This document shows, piece after piece, positions 24,117 to 33,167 of a stretch of DNA of 64,000 nucleotides. The notes beneath the pieces are model-generated. The model did not search any database, was not told the origin of the DNA, and was given only the letters and a program-made list of their open reading frames with translations. The first letter of the stretch is position 1. Each line of letters opens with the position of its first letter. This DNA comes from Panaeolus papilionaceus (taxonomy: Eukaryota > Basidiomycota > Agaricomycetes > Agaricales): contig JADNRZ010000006.1 of assembly GCA_015501605.1 (NCBI GenBank), positions 1-64,000 on the forward strand, given 5' to 3'. The position numbers and the translations under genes are program-made.

Positions 24117-24417
24117 CAAATGTATAAAAGAATTCTATAACTCAATCTCATTGTCTTATCAAGTGTACTACCATCTCTCTTTGTACTATTATTCTGCCTT
24201 TTATCTATATGAGCCATACAGGCATAGTCAGTTAGGTACTATTGATTTTTTCTTCAGCTCTCTGTTAGTATCACAAATTTTACTCTTTTGTCTTTTCTCT
24301 ATCCTGTACCATCATCTCTCTATGTAATATATACTGAACTATCACACTTGCTCTCTACTATCAAACAATACCATCAAGCAACTCTCTTATACCTATCAAA
24401 GTTAGAGTTCTACCAAT

Positions 24418-24546
24418 GCTCAGCTGAGGTTCACTGATGTTCAGCTGATAAACATATGTTTATTTTCAAAATCTATGGTTATACTGAGGTTAAGCTGAGG
24501 ATCAGCTGAGGCTCAGCTGAAAGGCTGGTGTCAGTGGAAAGTACTG
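24418..24546. repeat. KDZ copy 2 right terminal region
   Basis: A short CTCAGCTGAGG / GATCAGCTGAGGCTCAGCTG array ends in the tip ..GGAAAGTACTG, the imperfect inverse of the left tip. The terminal 24 bases match the left end at about 13 positions and the next 23 at about 21. Between the transposase stop (24119) and this array there are about 300 bases of AT-rich 3' untranslated sequence with no other feature. Confidence 0.75.
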
Positions 24547-25734
24547 CCTTGGAGAGCTTGAGCCCCTTGCCGTTCCTGACCACCATTGGGACCATATCAG
24601 TGTGGACTTCATTGTCAAGCTTCCTGAGTCCAATGGTTATGATGCCATCATGGTTGTTGTTGACTCCCTTTCCAAACGTGCCCACTTCACTGCTACCACT
24701 ACCACTGTCTCTGCCCTAGGCACTGCCCACATGTATCATGACCATATCTAGAAACTCCATGGCCTCCCATCCAAGGTAGTCTCTGATCACGGTCCACAGT
24801 TCATTGCAGAGTTCACTACTGAACTCTACAGGCTGCTTGGGATTGAGCCAGCTCATAGCACTGCCTATCACCCTCAAACTGATGGGCAGACTGAGCGTGT
24901 CAACCAGGAGTTGGAACAATACCTCAGGCTCTACATCTCTGAGCGACAAGACAACTGGTACAACATCCTTTCCATGGCTGAGTTTGCCTACAACAACCAT
25001 GTCCACTCCTCCACCCAGCAGACTCCCTTCCTTCTAGACTCTGGTCAACATCCTCGCATGGGCTTTCAACCTCTTCCTCCCTCCTGGATGGAAACTGTGA
25101 ACAAGTTCACTGACAGAATGAAGACTGCTCTTGAGGAAGCACGTGCTGCCCTAGCAGCTGCTAAGAAGGACATGGCTAGGTACTACAACCAGCGTCACAC
25201 CAAGGCTCCTGAGATCAAGCCTGGAGATTGTGTCTACCTTGATGCTTCAGACATCCAAACCACTCAGCCATCCAAGAAGCTCTCCCACAAGCAAGTTGGT
25301 CCTTACCCAGTTATTTCTAGTGTCAGAAAGAATGCCTACCGTCTTCAGCTTCCTAAATCCCTCTCCTGCATCCATCCTGTCTTCCATGTTGTCAGACTCA
25401 CACCTGCTCCTTTTGATCCTATCTCTGGTTGAAGAGCCAAGCTACCCCCACCTCCTGTGCTTGTTGACAATGTTGAAGAGTTTGTTGTGGAGAAGATTTT
25501 AAACAGCAAGTTCATCAGAGGCAAACTTCGATACCTGATTAAATGGGAAGGATACAATGCTGGTTGGAATTCTTGGGAACCAGCTGATGATGTCCATGCT
25601 CCTGACCTCATCAGGGACTTCTATGCAGAGAATCCTAAGGCTCCAAAGGTTATCAGGACCACTTATGCTCACATTCCTTACAAACAGGCTGGACTTCATG
25701 CTTTGAGGGCAAAGCAATCCTAGAGGGGGGGTAA
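24547..25734 (+). pseudogene. Gypsy A 3' half: integrase core, GPY/F-like region and chromodomain
   Basis: The interrupted Gypsy A polyprotein resumes here. Integrase catalytic residues are visible: Asp in HISVDFIVKL, Asp in KVVSDHGPQF and Glu in DGQTERVNQELE. Then come DCVYLDASDI and VGPYPVISSVRKNAYRLQLP, a GPY-like module. A C-terminal chromodomain follows (about 25480-25620) with VEKILNSKFIRGKLRYLIKW and NSWEPADDV, which in chromoviruses directs integration to heterochromatin. In-frame stops at about 24750 (TAG in place of Trp) and 25432 (TGA in place of Arg) show decay. The final stop is at 25721, followed by a polypurine tract AGAGGGGGGGTAA at the LTR edge. Confidence 0.85.
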
Positions 25735-26144
25735 TGTCAGGGGATCTCCTGCTACCTCCTATTCCTTTCCTTATTATTGTCTCTCTGTCTCTCCTTTCTC
25801 TATCTTCTTTGCTCTATCTCATTATCTGGACATATCATGGACTCATAGATATTATATTACACTCTCCTTTAGTTGCCATTCATTCATTATTTAGTTGTTG
25901 CCACTGTTACATAGTCATTCCTTTGTGTTTCCCTTTGTTTGTTTCCAAAGGCATTGTTTGGCATCAAGGGTGATGCCAATGCCAGCTCATCACTTAAATA
26001 GCTGTTTCACCTGGGTTTGATTCTTTACCTCTTTCTCTTTGGATCTCCCCCAGGTGAGCCTACTTTCTGTATTTATGTAGAGCTGATATATATCTTTGGA
26101 TCTCCCCCAGGACTTGTGTGTGTCTGAGGTGCCCTTACAAGGTG
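25735..26144 (+). mobile_element. Gypsy A 3' LTR (left part; right end not found)
   Basis: The LTR begins TGTCAGGGGATCTCC directly after the polypurine tract, as expected. It is C/T-rich and contains TTAAATAGCTGTTTC near 25994, a possible TATA-type core, and two copies of TTTGGATCTCCCCCAG at 26038 and 26095. KDZ-like terminal sequence begins around 26145 and no matching LTR end was found, so the LTR is truncated or interrupted there. Confidence 0.6.
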
Positions 26145-26358
26145 GTAAGTAATCAATACAAGTTACATGACTATTAAAACTATAACTAATAAGCTGAGAT
26201 TCACCTGAGGTTCAGCTGAATCTCAGTTCATCAGCTGAGGCTCAGCTGAGCCTCATTTTACACCAAAAAAAACCATTCTCTACTAGTTTTAGTAATAGAA
26301 TTAATTGACCTGATAAGCTGAGGCTCAGCCGAAACATTTGGGCTAGAGTGAGGACTTT
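26145..26358. repeat. Third KDZ terminus (solo end or deletion remnant)
   Basis: The reverse complement of 26225-26349 is almost identical to the left tip of copy 2 from ACTCTAGCCC inward. The inner part (26145-26225) matches the segment of copy 1 around 1025-1085. No second tip or transposase accompanies it. The nine bases after it, GAGGACTTT (26350-26358), are the same as the first nine bases of copy 2 (16709-16717) but in direct rather than inverted orientation. Confidence 0.7.
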
Positions 26359-26370
26359 GCTGTTGCTTAT

Positions 26371-27322
26371 GGATTCTGATCGACTTCCGATCGACTGTCC
26401 GACTGTCAGTCGACAGTCAGTCAAGTGTCGGTCTAGTAATTTTTACATAAATGTGACTTTCAGGGTAGATTGTCACACTGATGGGGTTGACTGTCAACCG
26501 ACTTCCAACCGACTTCCGATCGACTGTTGGTCTGCTGCCATTTTCCCTGCTAAAATTGGACTGACCATCGACTTTTTACATCGGATGTTCGACTGACTGT
26601 TGGTCAATGTTTGATCAACTGACCGACATTGTTGATTGACTGTCAGTCAACTTATGTTTTCAATAAACCCTGTTGTGGGTATTTCCTAATTTAGCTCAAT
26701 CTGTGACATGTATATATGTCACAGTTTTTAAAAATCTGATCTAAGCCAATATAGACTAGATACTATCTGTTACATAAGACTATGTGACATGTGACAATCA
26801 TGTTGGGTCACATCTACATGTATACATACAGACACATATTTTACCTGTAATACTATATTACATGCTGATTCAGCTAGATCTGTGACATATAATATGTCAC
26901 ATGTCACAAGTAAAAAATGGATCTAAGCTGAGATAGACTGCTAATTCACTGTGTGACTACTCAATGCCATCTGTCACCAAAGACTATGTGATATGTGAAA
27001 TGTGACAATTATAGTTGGTCACATCTACATACATACAAACAATTCACTTGTAATACTAGTAGTGTCACAGCTGTGTTAAACAGTTGTGACAATATGTATA
27101 GACTGTCACAATCATTGTCACAAACATCATAAAAAAGATCCTAAGGGTTTCACACATGATAAAATAGAATAGTGCAATGTGTGACATGAGAATGTCACAT
27201 GTTCTCACAGTACACAATCTACCCCAAACAGCTGTTTTTCGCACAAAAACACTTTTTGCAAAAGTCAATCGAATGTTGATTGACAGTCAACCGAATGTTG
27301 GACAGTTGATCAACTGTTGATT
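26371..27322. mobile_element. Non-autonomous DNA element with degenerate GACTGTCAGTCGAC inverted ends
   Basis: The left end (26371 to about 26640) and the reverse complement of the right end (about 27240-27322) share an aligned pattern: left GATCGACTGTCCGAC, right GATCAACTGTCCAAC, with related units continuing inward (CGACTGTCAGTCGAC, GTTGACTGTCAATCAAC). Most differences are transitions. The centre holds two copies of a ~200-bp segment built on TGTGACATGTGACAAT and GGTCACATCTACAT (near 26780 and 26980). No transposase is encoded. Exact borders and a target duplication could not be fixed. It lies between the KDZ remnant and the truncated 5' part of Gypsy B. Confidence 0.6.
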
Positions 27323-30300
27323 GGATCACCTGGGCCAGTGTGAAGTACTGCAAATGCTTCACCTCTAACCAGATGGGATTCAGATTCGCCAATTCCAAGC
27401 AAATCAATCTCACCGAAGTTGAGTGTGCAGACCACATGAAGAACAGGACCTGCTTCTGCTGCCACCAACCAGGTCATATCTCCAAGTTTTGTTCCAATTG
27501 TGATTTCAAGAAGACAAACCAGAACCAGAATACCAACAACCACGATACTGCCCCAACTAGGAACCCAAAAGATTTTGCCAAATATATCTGCACCTTCTAT
27601 CATGACTTGAACGAAGAACAATGTGCCAAATTCGCCTCCGAAATGCAAGAGCAGGATTTTGCCTGAAGGGTTTTGCCTCAACGTCTAAACCTTATGTATC
27701 AGTTTGTTCAGCTTTGATAGCTCACAATGAATCCTTTTCTGTCCCTGTGACTATCAAGTGTGAACAACTGAGAACCGCCGAACCCTTGCATACCCAAGCA
27801 CTCCTCAACTCCAGAGCTGCAGGCATTTTCATCAACCAATCATTTGCGAAACTCCACAACCTTCCCCAGACCCCACTCAGAACACCACCCCTAGTCTGAA
27901 ACGTTGATGGCACACTGAACAAGAAGGGTACGATTACCCATCAAACAACACTGAACATGAAGATCTACAACAAAATCAAGAAGACCGATTTCCTAATTAC
28001 TGGGCTAGGAAATCAGAAGATTATCTTGGGACTACCTTGGTTACAGGACATGAACCCCAAGATCGACTGGAAGAATGCTTCCTTGAACTGGCGAACCCCC
28101 ATTGAGGACGAACCTGACAGCGAAGAACACCTGAATGACACAACGAACCCAATACCTGATTGGTATCCAACCAACTCCATTATTATCGACAAACGAACCA
28201 TTTCACAACTGGAACTCCAAGTTAAGAAGATGCTTGGAAAGAACACGACCCTGAATCAACCTGACCCAATGACAACTGACAACCTCATCATCTCCTTTAT
28301 GGAAGGAAAACTGAATGAAGAACTAGAGGAAATCTGGATTGACACGACTCTGACGCATTCCCAAGCCTTTGCTCAGAAATTCAACCAAAGGATTGACGAA
28401 ACCGACCCGACCAAGATCGTTCCGCCAGAATACCACCCTTGGATTTCTGTTTTTAGCAAAGAAGCCTCTTCGACCCTGCCAGCACACAAACCCTGGGATC
28501 ATGAGATCAAGCTCAAACCCGATTTCATCCACAAATCCGCCAAGGTTTACTCCCTCACCCAAGAACAGGACAACACCACCAAACAGTTCCTTGATGAACA
28601 CCTTGCCAAGGGAACCATCCAACATAGTGAATCCCCTGAAGCTGCAGGATTTTTCTATGTTGTGAAGAAAGATGGCAAACTGCGCCCATGCCAAGACTAT
28701 CAACATTTGAACGAAGGAACCATTAAGAACGCCTACCCTCTCCCCCTTGTCACTGACCTTATGGATAAGCTCTGAGGTGCCAAGTATTTCACTAAACTTG
28801 ATGTTCGATGGGGCTACAACAACATCCAAATCAAGGAAGGAGATGAATGGAAAGCGGCCTTCAAGACCAAGTATGGACTCTTCGAACCCCTCGTCATGTT
28901 CTTCAGCCTTTGCAACTCCCCAGCAACTTTCCAATTGATGATGGACAGCATCTTCATCTGACAGGTCGAAAACGGCTATATCATCATCTACATGGACAAC
29001 ATCCTGATCTATGTTACAAACGAACAAGACCTCGAAAAATACACCAAAGAAGTACTCCAGATCATGAAAGAAAACAACCTCTACCTGAAACCCGAGAAGT
29101 GCAAGTTCAACAAAACCAAGATCGCCTACCTAGGATTCATCATTGAACATAACAAGATTTCCATGGACCCTGCTAAGATCTCAGGAATTAAGGATTGGCT
29201 GACACCGAAAACCCTCAAGCAAGTCCAATCATTCCTTGGTTTTGGAAACTTCTACCGAAAATTCATCTGACACTACTCCAACCTTGCCTGACCCCTAAAC
29301 AACCTACTCCGAAAAGACCAACCCTTCCTATGGACTGATGCCCATCAACTTGCATTTGACAACCTCAAGGAATGATTCAGCAAGGAACCAGTGCTCGCCA
29401 TGCCAGACCAAAACTGACCATTTCAAATTGAAGCCGACGCATCCCAGTATGCTTACGGAGCTGTCCTAACTCAAGCCGACAGCAATGGAAAACACCATCC
29501 TGTCTGTTTTCTCTCTCATTCATTCTCTCCTGCCAAACAGAACTACCAAATCTTTGATCAAGAACTTTTAGGAGTTATCTGAGCTCTTGAAGAATGGAAA
29601 CATTACATCCTGGGATCCCCTCACACAACCACCGTCTACTCTGACCACAAGAACCTCACATACTGGCATTCCCCCCAGAACCTTAATCGACAACAAGCCT
29701 GATGGTTTCTTATCCTTTCTGAATACGACATCAAACTTGAACACATGCCAGGTCACAAGATGGTTCAGTCAGATGCTCTCTCACAACGACCAGACCTCAT
29801 ACCAGAAGGAGAAAACGAAGAAAACACCGACATCACAATGCTTCCTGAATCACTATTCATCAACCTCATTGACACCGAACTCCAGAAGCAGATAGCCGAT
29901 GCAAGGCCCTTAGACAAAAACACCATGGAAGCTTTGGAAACCCTACTCAAGAACACCAATGTAACCACTGGAACCACCATAAACGACTGGTCCTTTGAAG
30001 AAGGAGAACATGGGAAACTACTCTTTTACAAGAACAAGACATATATTCCCAACAACCTGGAACTCCGCAAGTCCATAGTCATGCACTTCCACAACCCAGT
30101 TTCTGCTGGACATCCTGGACAGATAGAAACGTACAACGCCGTCGCCAGATCCTATTGGTGGCCAGGCATGAGACGTTTCATCTCCTCCTACATCAAAGGA
30201 TGTGCCACCTGCCAGCAATTCAAGATTGATAGGAACCCTGCAAGACCCACACTAATCCCGATTCCCGCTCCAGAATCAATGAAACCCTTTGCCCAAACCT

Positions 30301-31332
30301 CAATGGATTTGATCACCGATCTTCTACCATCCCTGGGATATGACTCTATTCTATCTGTGGTGGACCATGGCCTTACAAAGGGGGTAATCCTTATCCCTTG
30401 TTCCAAAACGATCTCCGCCAAAGGCGTTGCCAAACTTACTTGACAATCTCTACAAATGATTTGGACTCCCAGACTCCATCACCTCAGATCGTGATCCCAG
30501 ATTTGCCACCCACGCCTTCAAAGAACTCCTCAGACTCCTCAATGTCGAATCCAAACTCTCCACTGCCTACCACCCCCAAACTGACAGAACCACTGAACAC
30601 TTTAACCAAGAAATTGAAGTCTACCTCTCCATCTACTGCATCACGAACCCTGAATCCTGGCCAGATGCTCTCCCCACTCTCGAATTCACCCACAATAACT
30701 GATGACACTCAGACAGACCCCACTCCCCCTTTGAACTCATGCTGGGAACAAGCCCCACTCAGATCCCACTAGCCTTTGAACACATGATCTATCCCTCTGT
30801 TGACAAGAAGCTTGCATCCCTTCTCAAAATCTGACAGGAAGCAATTGCAGCACACACATTTGCCAGGAATAGAATGATTAACTTCAGCAAAAACCCGTTC
30901 ACCCCGTTCAAAGTCGGAGATCTTGTGTGGCTCGACTCCTGAAACCTGAAACTTGGACACAACAAGAAGATTGCAACAAAACAAGAAGGACCCTTTCCAA
31001 TTACCGAAGTATTGGGACCAGTAACATATCGCCTCAAACTCCCACAGTATTGGAAAATTCATGATGTCTTCCACGGCGCCCTTCTCTCCGAATATTCTGA
31101 AACAACAGAACATGGACCAAACTTCCCACAACCACCACCAGACATCATTGGCGGAGAAGAAGAATACGAACTTGACCGGATTCACAAACATCATGGAAAA
31201 TTGGACAAGAGAGAATACTTTGTATCGTGGAAAGGCTTCCCACCATTCCACAACTCATGGGAACCAGAATCTCACCTTGCCAATGCCCCTGACATCCTTT
31301 TACCTTATAAAAGACACTTCAAACTTGCCTAG
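27323..31332 (+). pseudogene. Gypsy B gag-pol (many Arg-to-TGA changes, mutated active sites)
   Basis: The end of gag has the CCHC knuckle CFCCHQPGHISKFC (about 27450-27491). After a frame change near 27660 comes protease, where the catalytic DSG reads NSR (AAC at 27807, AGA at 27813). RT begins about 28600 and has YMDNILI at 28989-29009 in place of YMDD. RNase H shows IEADASQYAYGAV and SDHKNLTYW. Integrase shows HPVSAGHPGQ-like HHCC residues, SMDLITDL, SDRDPRF and TTEHFNQE. The chromodomain is at 31160-31290 (YFVSWKGFPPFHNSWEPE). In-frame TGA codons interrupt it near 28772, 28957, 29268, 29288, 29373, 29415, 29580, 29700, 30441, 30701, 30833 and 30940, mostly where relatives have Arg. Between about 27957 and 30443 no frameshift was seen. 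Confidence 0.85.
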
Positions 31333-31370
31333 AACCCCAGCTCAATTGCAATCCACATTCAACAACCAAC

Positions 31371-32576
31371 ATGACTTCCTCCATCCTCAAATCATCCCCA
31401 TCTTCTTCATCCTCTTCCACTGCTAAGACTGTCTGCATTCACTCCCAATCCTCCTCCACCTCCTCCAACGTTTCTTCAGTCCACACCCCTGTCCTACCAT
31501 ATACCGAATCTGACAAGGAGCTCATTGCCCGCACTAAAGCCCTCATCACTGAAGCCAAACAACAAGGATTATGCCTAGAAGAGGAAGCCAACCAACAAGA
31601 AACACCCAACACCATCCAGAACCTCGACAATGTCATCAAAACCATCTTTGTTGCCCACAATCTAGAAACCAATACCCCTGCCAAACCTGCAAACAATGCC
31701 ACCACTTGGGAAGCCCCGAAAAACACCCCCAGCTCTACCCACAACCACACCTCCATCACCTTTGACGAATTTGTCAACATTTTCCGTGATTCTGAAGACT
31801 ATGACAACCTTGCATGGACCCTTCCTTTCAATGAGGCCCATCTGGGCCCAATTCGTCTGATGGACAACCACATCTCCCAAACCCATGAACAAGTCCTCAA
31901 ACTCTACACAGCAATCAGTGCCCATGAGAAAGCTGCAGCCACCTACTGGGACACTGGTTGCTCCTTATTTGAATTGTTCTGCAGAGAGCACCTCAACAAC
32001 CCCACCTGTCGCAACTGGCTCATGGAGCTCATCACCACCCAACACGCCAAATATGCCAACTACAAACCCAATGACCTATACACCTTCAAACACAACAAAA
32101 CATTCCTTTACGATTACTCCGTACCTGAAACCTATCACCCGACCATAGAAAGCCTAGCTAGTCGACCTGACAGCAAAACCTTCGATGGACTCAACTTCAC
32201 CACCCGCACCTGTGTCCTGAATCTGATGAAACAAGGACAAAACCTTTGCCGCTCTTGTCCAAACTCCGACAACCACTTCCGAGTTGAATGCCCCAAGTAC
32301 CGTTGTGTCCACTGCAAAACATTCGCTCCCCTACATCCTGCAAAAGAATGTCCTAAAAGATCATCATCCGCCATCAACAAATGGAAGAACAAGAAGACTG
32401 CTAAACGGTCATCTAACCCTTGGGAAAAAGGCAAACTATGGGAATCTACTTGGCCTGTTGAAGAAAAGGGATGGACCCCAAGAAGCTCCACCAATGACGA
32501 TGGCACCTGGGCCAACGACTTCTCTGACTACGACGACAACATGTGTGACGAAGCCATCCACAACATTAACACCTGA
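31371..32576 (+). CDS. Gypsy B downstream ORF, zinc-knuckle protein of unknown role
   Basis: An uninterrupted 401-residue ORF starts at a true ATG 38 bases after the pol stop and ends 31 bases before the LTR. The N-terminus (residues 1-45) is Ser-rich. The middle is helical with no domain I recognise. Residues about 285-330 hold two knuckle-like clusters, CRSCPNSDNHFRVEC and CVHCKTFAPLHPAKEC, followed by a basic stretch and an acidic C-terminus. This is the position where some LTR elements carry env or another third ORF, but it has no signal peptide or membrane segment. The knuckles suggest nucleic-acid binding. It has no stop codon although the adjacent pol has more than ten. It could be a relocated gag-like or accessory gene. 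Confidence 0.6.
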   Translation: MTSSILKSSPSSSSSSTAKTVCIHSQSSSTSSNVSSVHTPVLPYTESDKELIARTKALITEAKQQGLCLEEEANQQETPNTIQNLDNVIKTIFVAHNLETNTPAKPANNATTWEAPKNTPSSTHNHTSITFDEFVNIFRDSEDYDNLAWTLPFNEAHLGPIRLMDNHISQTHEQVLKLYTAISAHEKAAATYWDTGCSLFELFCREHLNNPTCRNWLMELITTQHAKYANYKPNDLYTFKHNKTFLYDYSVPETYHPTIESLASRPDSKTFDGLNFTTRTCVLNLMKQGQNLCRSCPNSDNHFRVECPKYRCVHCKTFAPLHPAKECPKRSSSAINKWKNKKTAKRSSNPWEKGKLWESTWPVEEKGWTPRSSTNDDGTWANDFSDYDDNMCDEAIHNINT

Positions 32577-32594
32577 TTGAGGTCAATCAGCCTT

Positions 32595-32607
32595 AGTAAG
32601 GGGGTAA
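32595..32607 (+). promoter_or_regulatory. Gypsy B polypurine tract
   Basis: AGTAAGGGGGTAA lies directly before the LTR start TGTTATG. This is the standard place for the plus-strand primer in reverse transcription of an LTR element. Confidence 0.75.
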
Positions 32608-33167
32608 TGTTATGTTGTCTTTTCCCTTCCATCCTCTTTTCTCTATCTTATCTTGTACCATCAATCCTTCTCATCTTATCATCATGTACTATCATCTCTC
32701 TTTGTACTTGTAGTTCACCTTGTCTCTCTTATCTTTTCCTTCTCACCCCACTTCTATTCCTGCTGTCACCCCACTCTTATCTCCTATCTCTGACTCATCT
32801 CCTTACTCATCTCTCTCACACTTATGACTCATTCCTTATTGTATTCTCATGCTCACTCTGTTATGACTCCTATTCTGACTCATGGACTTCACACCTTATC
32901 TACTTGGCGTTTACATGCACAGCCTCTTAGATAGCTATATAAACCCTGTAGTTTATACCCTTGTTCTTTAGCTAGTTCTTTAACTTTGAATAGAACAACA
33001 ACTTCTACAACAATCTTACTCTTCTTGCTCTCTTCTAAGACAATACCAGCGTAGCGTGCGTACGCAGTGGCATTCTTAGAACGATACTCGAACTCTATCG
33101 CACGACTGAACCGACTCCAACTAGCTCAAAGGCCTTAACCACAAGCACCCGTTGGGCTACCGTAACA
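32608..33167 (+). repeat. Gypsy B 3' LTR, 560 bp
   Basis: The LTR runs from TGTTATGTTG to CTACCGTAACA, with 5-bp inverted ends TGTTA/TAACA. The first half is C/T-rich. A core promoter is visible at TATATAAA (32936-32943). No second LTR lies in the window, so age cannot be estimated from LTR divergence. Confidence 0.8.
32936..32943 (+). promoter_or_regulatory. TATA box of the Gypsy B LTR
   Basis: TATATAAA lies about two-thirds of the way along the LTR, a usual place for the promoter driving element RNA in a 5' LTR. In this 3' LTR it would point into the LINE C remnant. Confidence 0.55.

Larger units (their letters stand above)
16709..24546 (+). mobile_element. KDZ-type DNA transposon copy 2, complete length 7838 bp, nested in Gypsy A
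   Basis: The element is bounded by 8-bp duplications and imperfect inverted ends. The left tip GAGGACTTTACTCTAGCCC and the reverse complement of the right tip CAGTACTTTCCACTGACAC align without gaps, becoming near identical at TTTCGGCTGAGCCTCAGC. Inside are, in order, a CAGCTGAG array, an AT-rich zone (about 16945-17440), a C/A-rich CCACCA leader (about 17440-19070), an upstream gene with introns (19540 to about 21836) and the transposase with CxC5 and CxC6 clusters (about 21900-24116). The genes read left to right. Frameshifts in the transposase suggest that this copy is inactive, although its ends look complete. Confidence 0.85.
27323..33167 (+). mobile_element. Gypsy B: chromovirus-type LTR retrotransposon, 5'-truncated
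   Basis: Gag zinc knuckle, protease, RT, RNase H, integrase and chromodomain occur in order, followed by an extra ORF, a polypurine tract and a 3' LTR. The 5' LTR and most of gag are missing; the element starts within gag at the edge of the 26371-27322 element. On the right the LTR abuts LINE C coding sequence, so Gypsy B probably inserted into LINE C. Confidence 0.85.

Noticed and set aside
16718..26349. A 9632-bp element with perfect tips ACTCTAGCCCAAATG and 9-bp duplication GAGGACTTT, containing the Gypsy A 3' half
   Set aside because: The Gypsy A frame continues exactly across 16708/24547 with an 8-bp duplication there, so the KDZ right end is 24546. The 26350 repeat is reported as a puzzle instead.
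27957..31332. Reassignment of TGA to Arg or R-specific recoding in Gypsy B
   Set aside because: Host genes in the window use TGA as a normal stop (for example ARF1 at 42440), other CGA codons remain, and catalytic residues are also mutated by CpG transitions.
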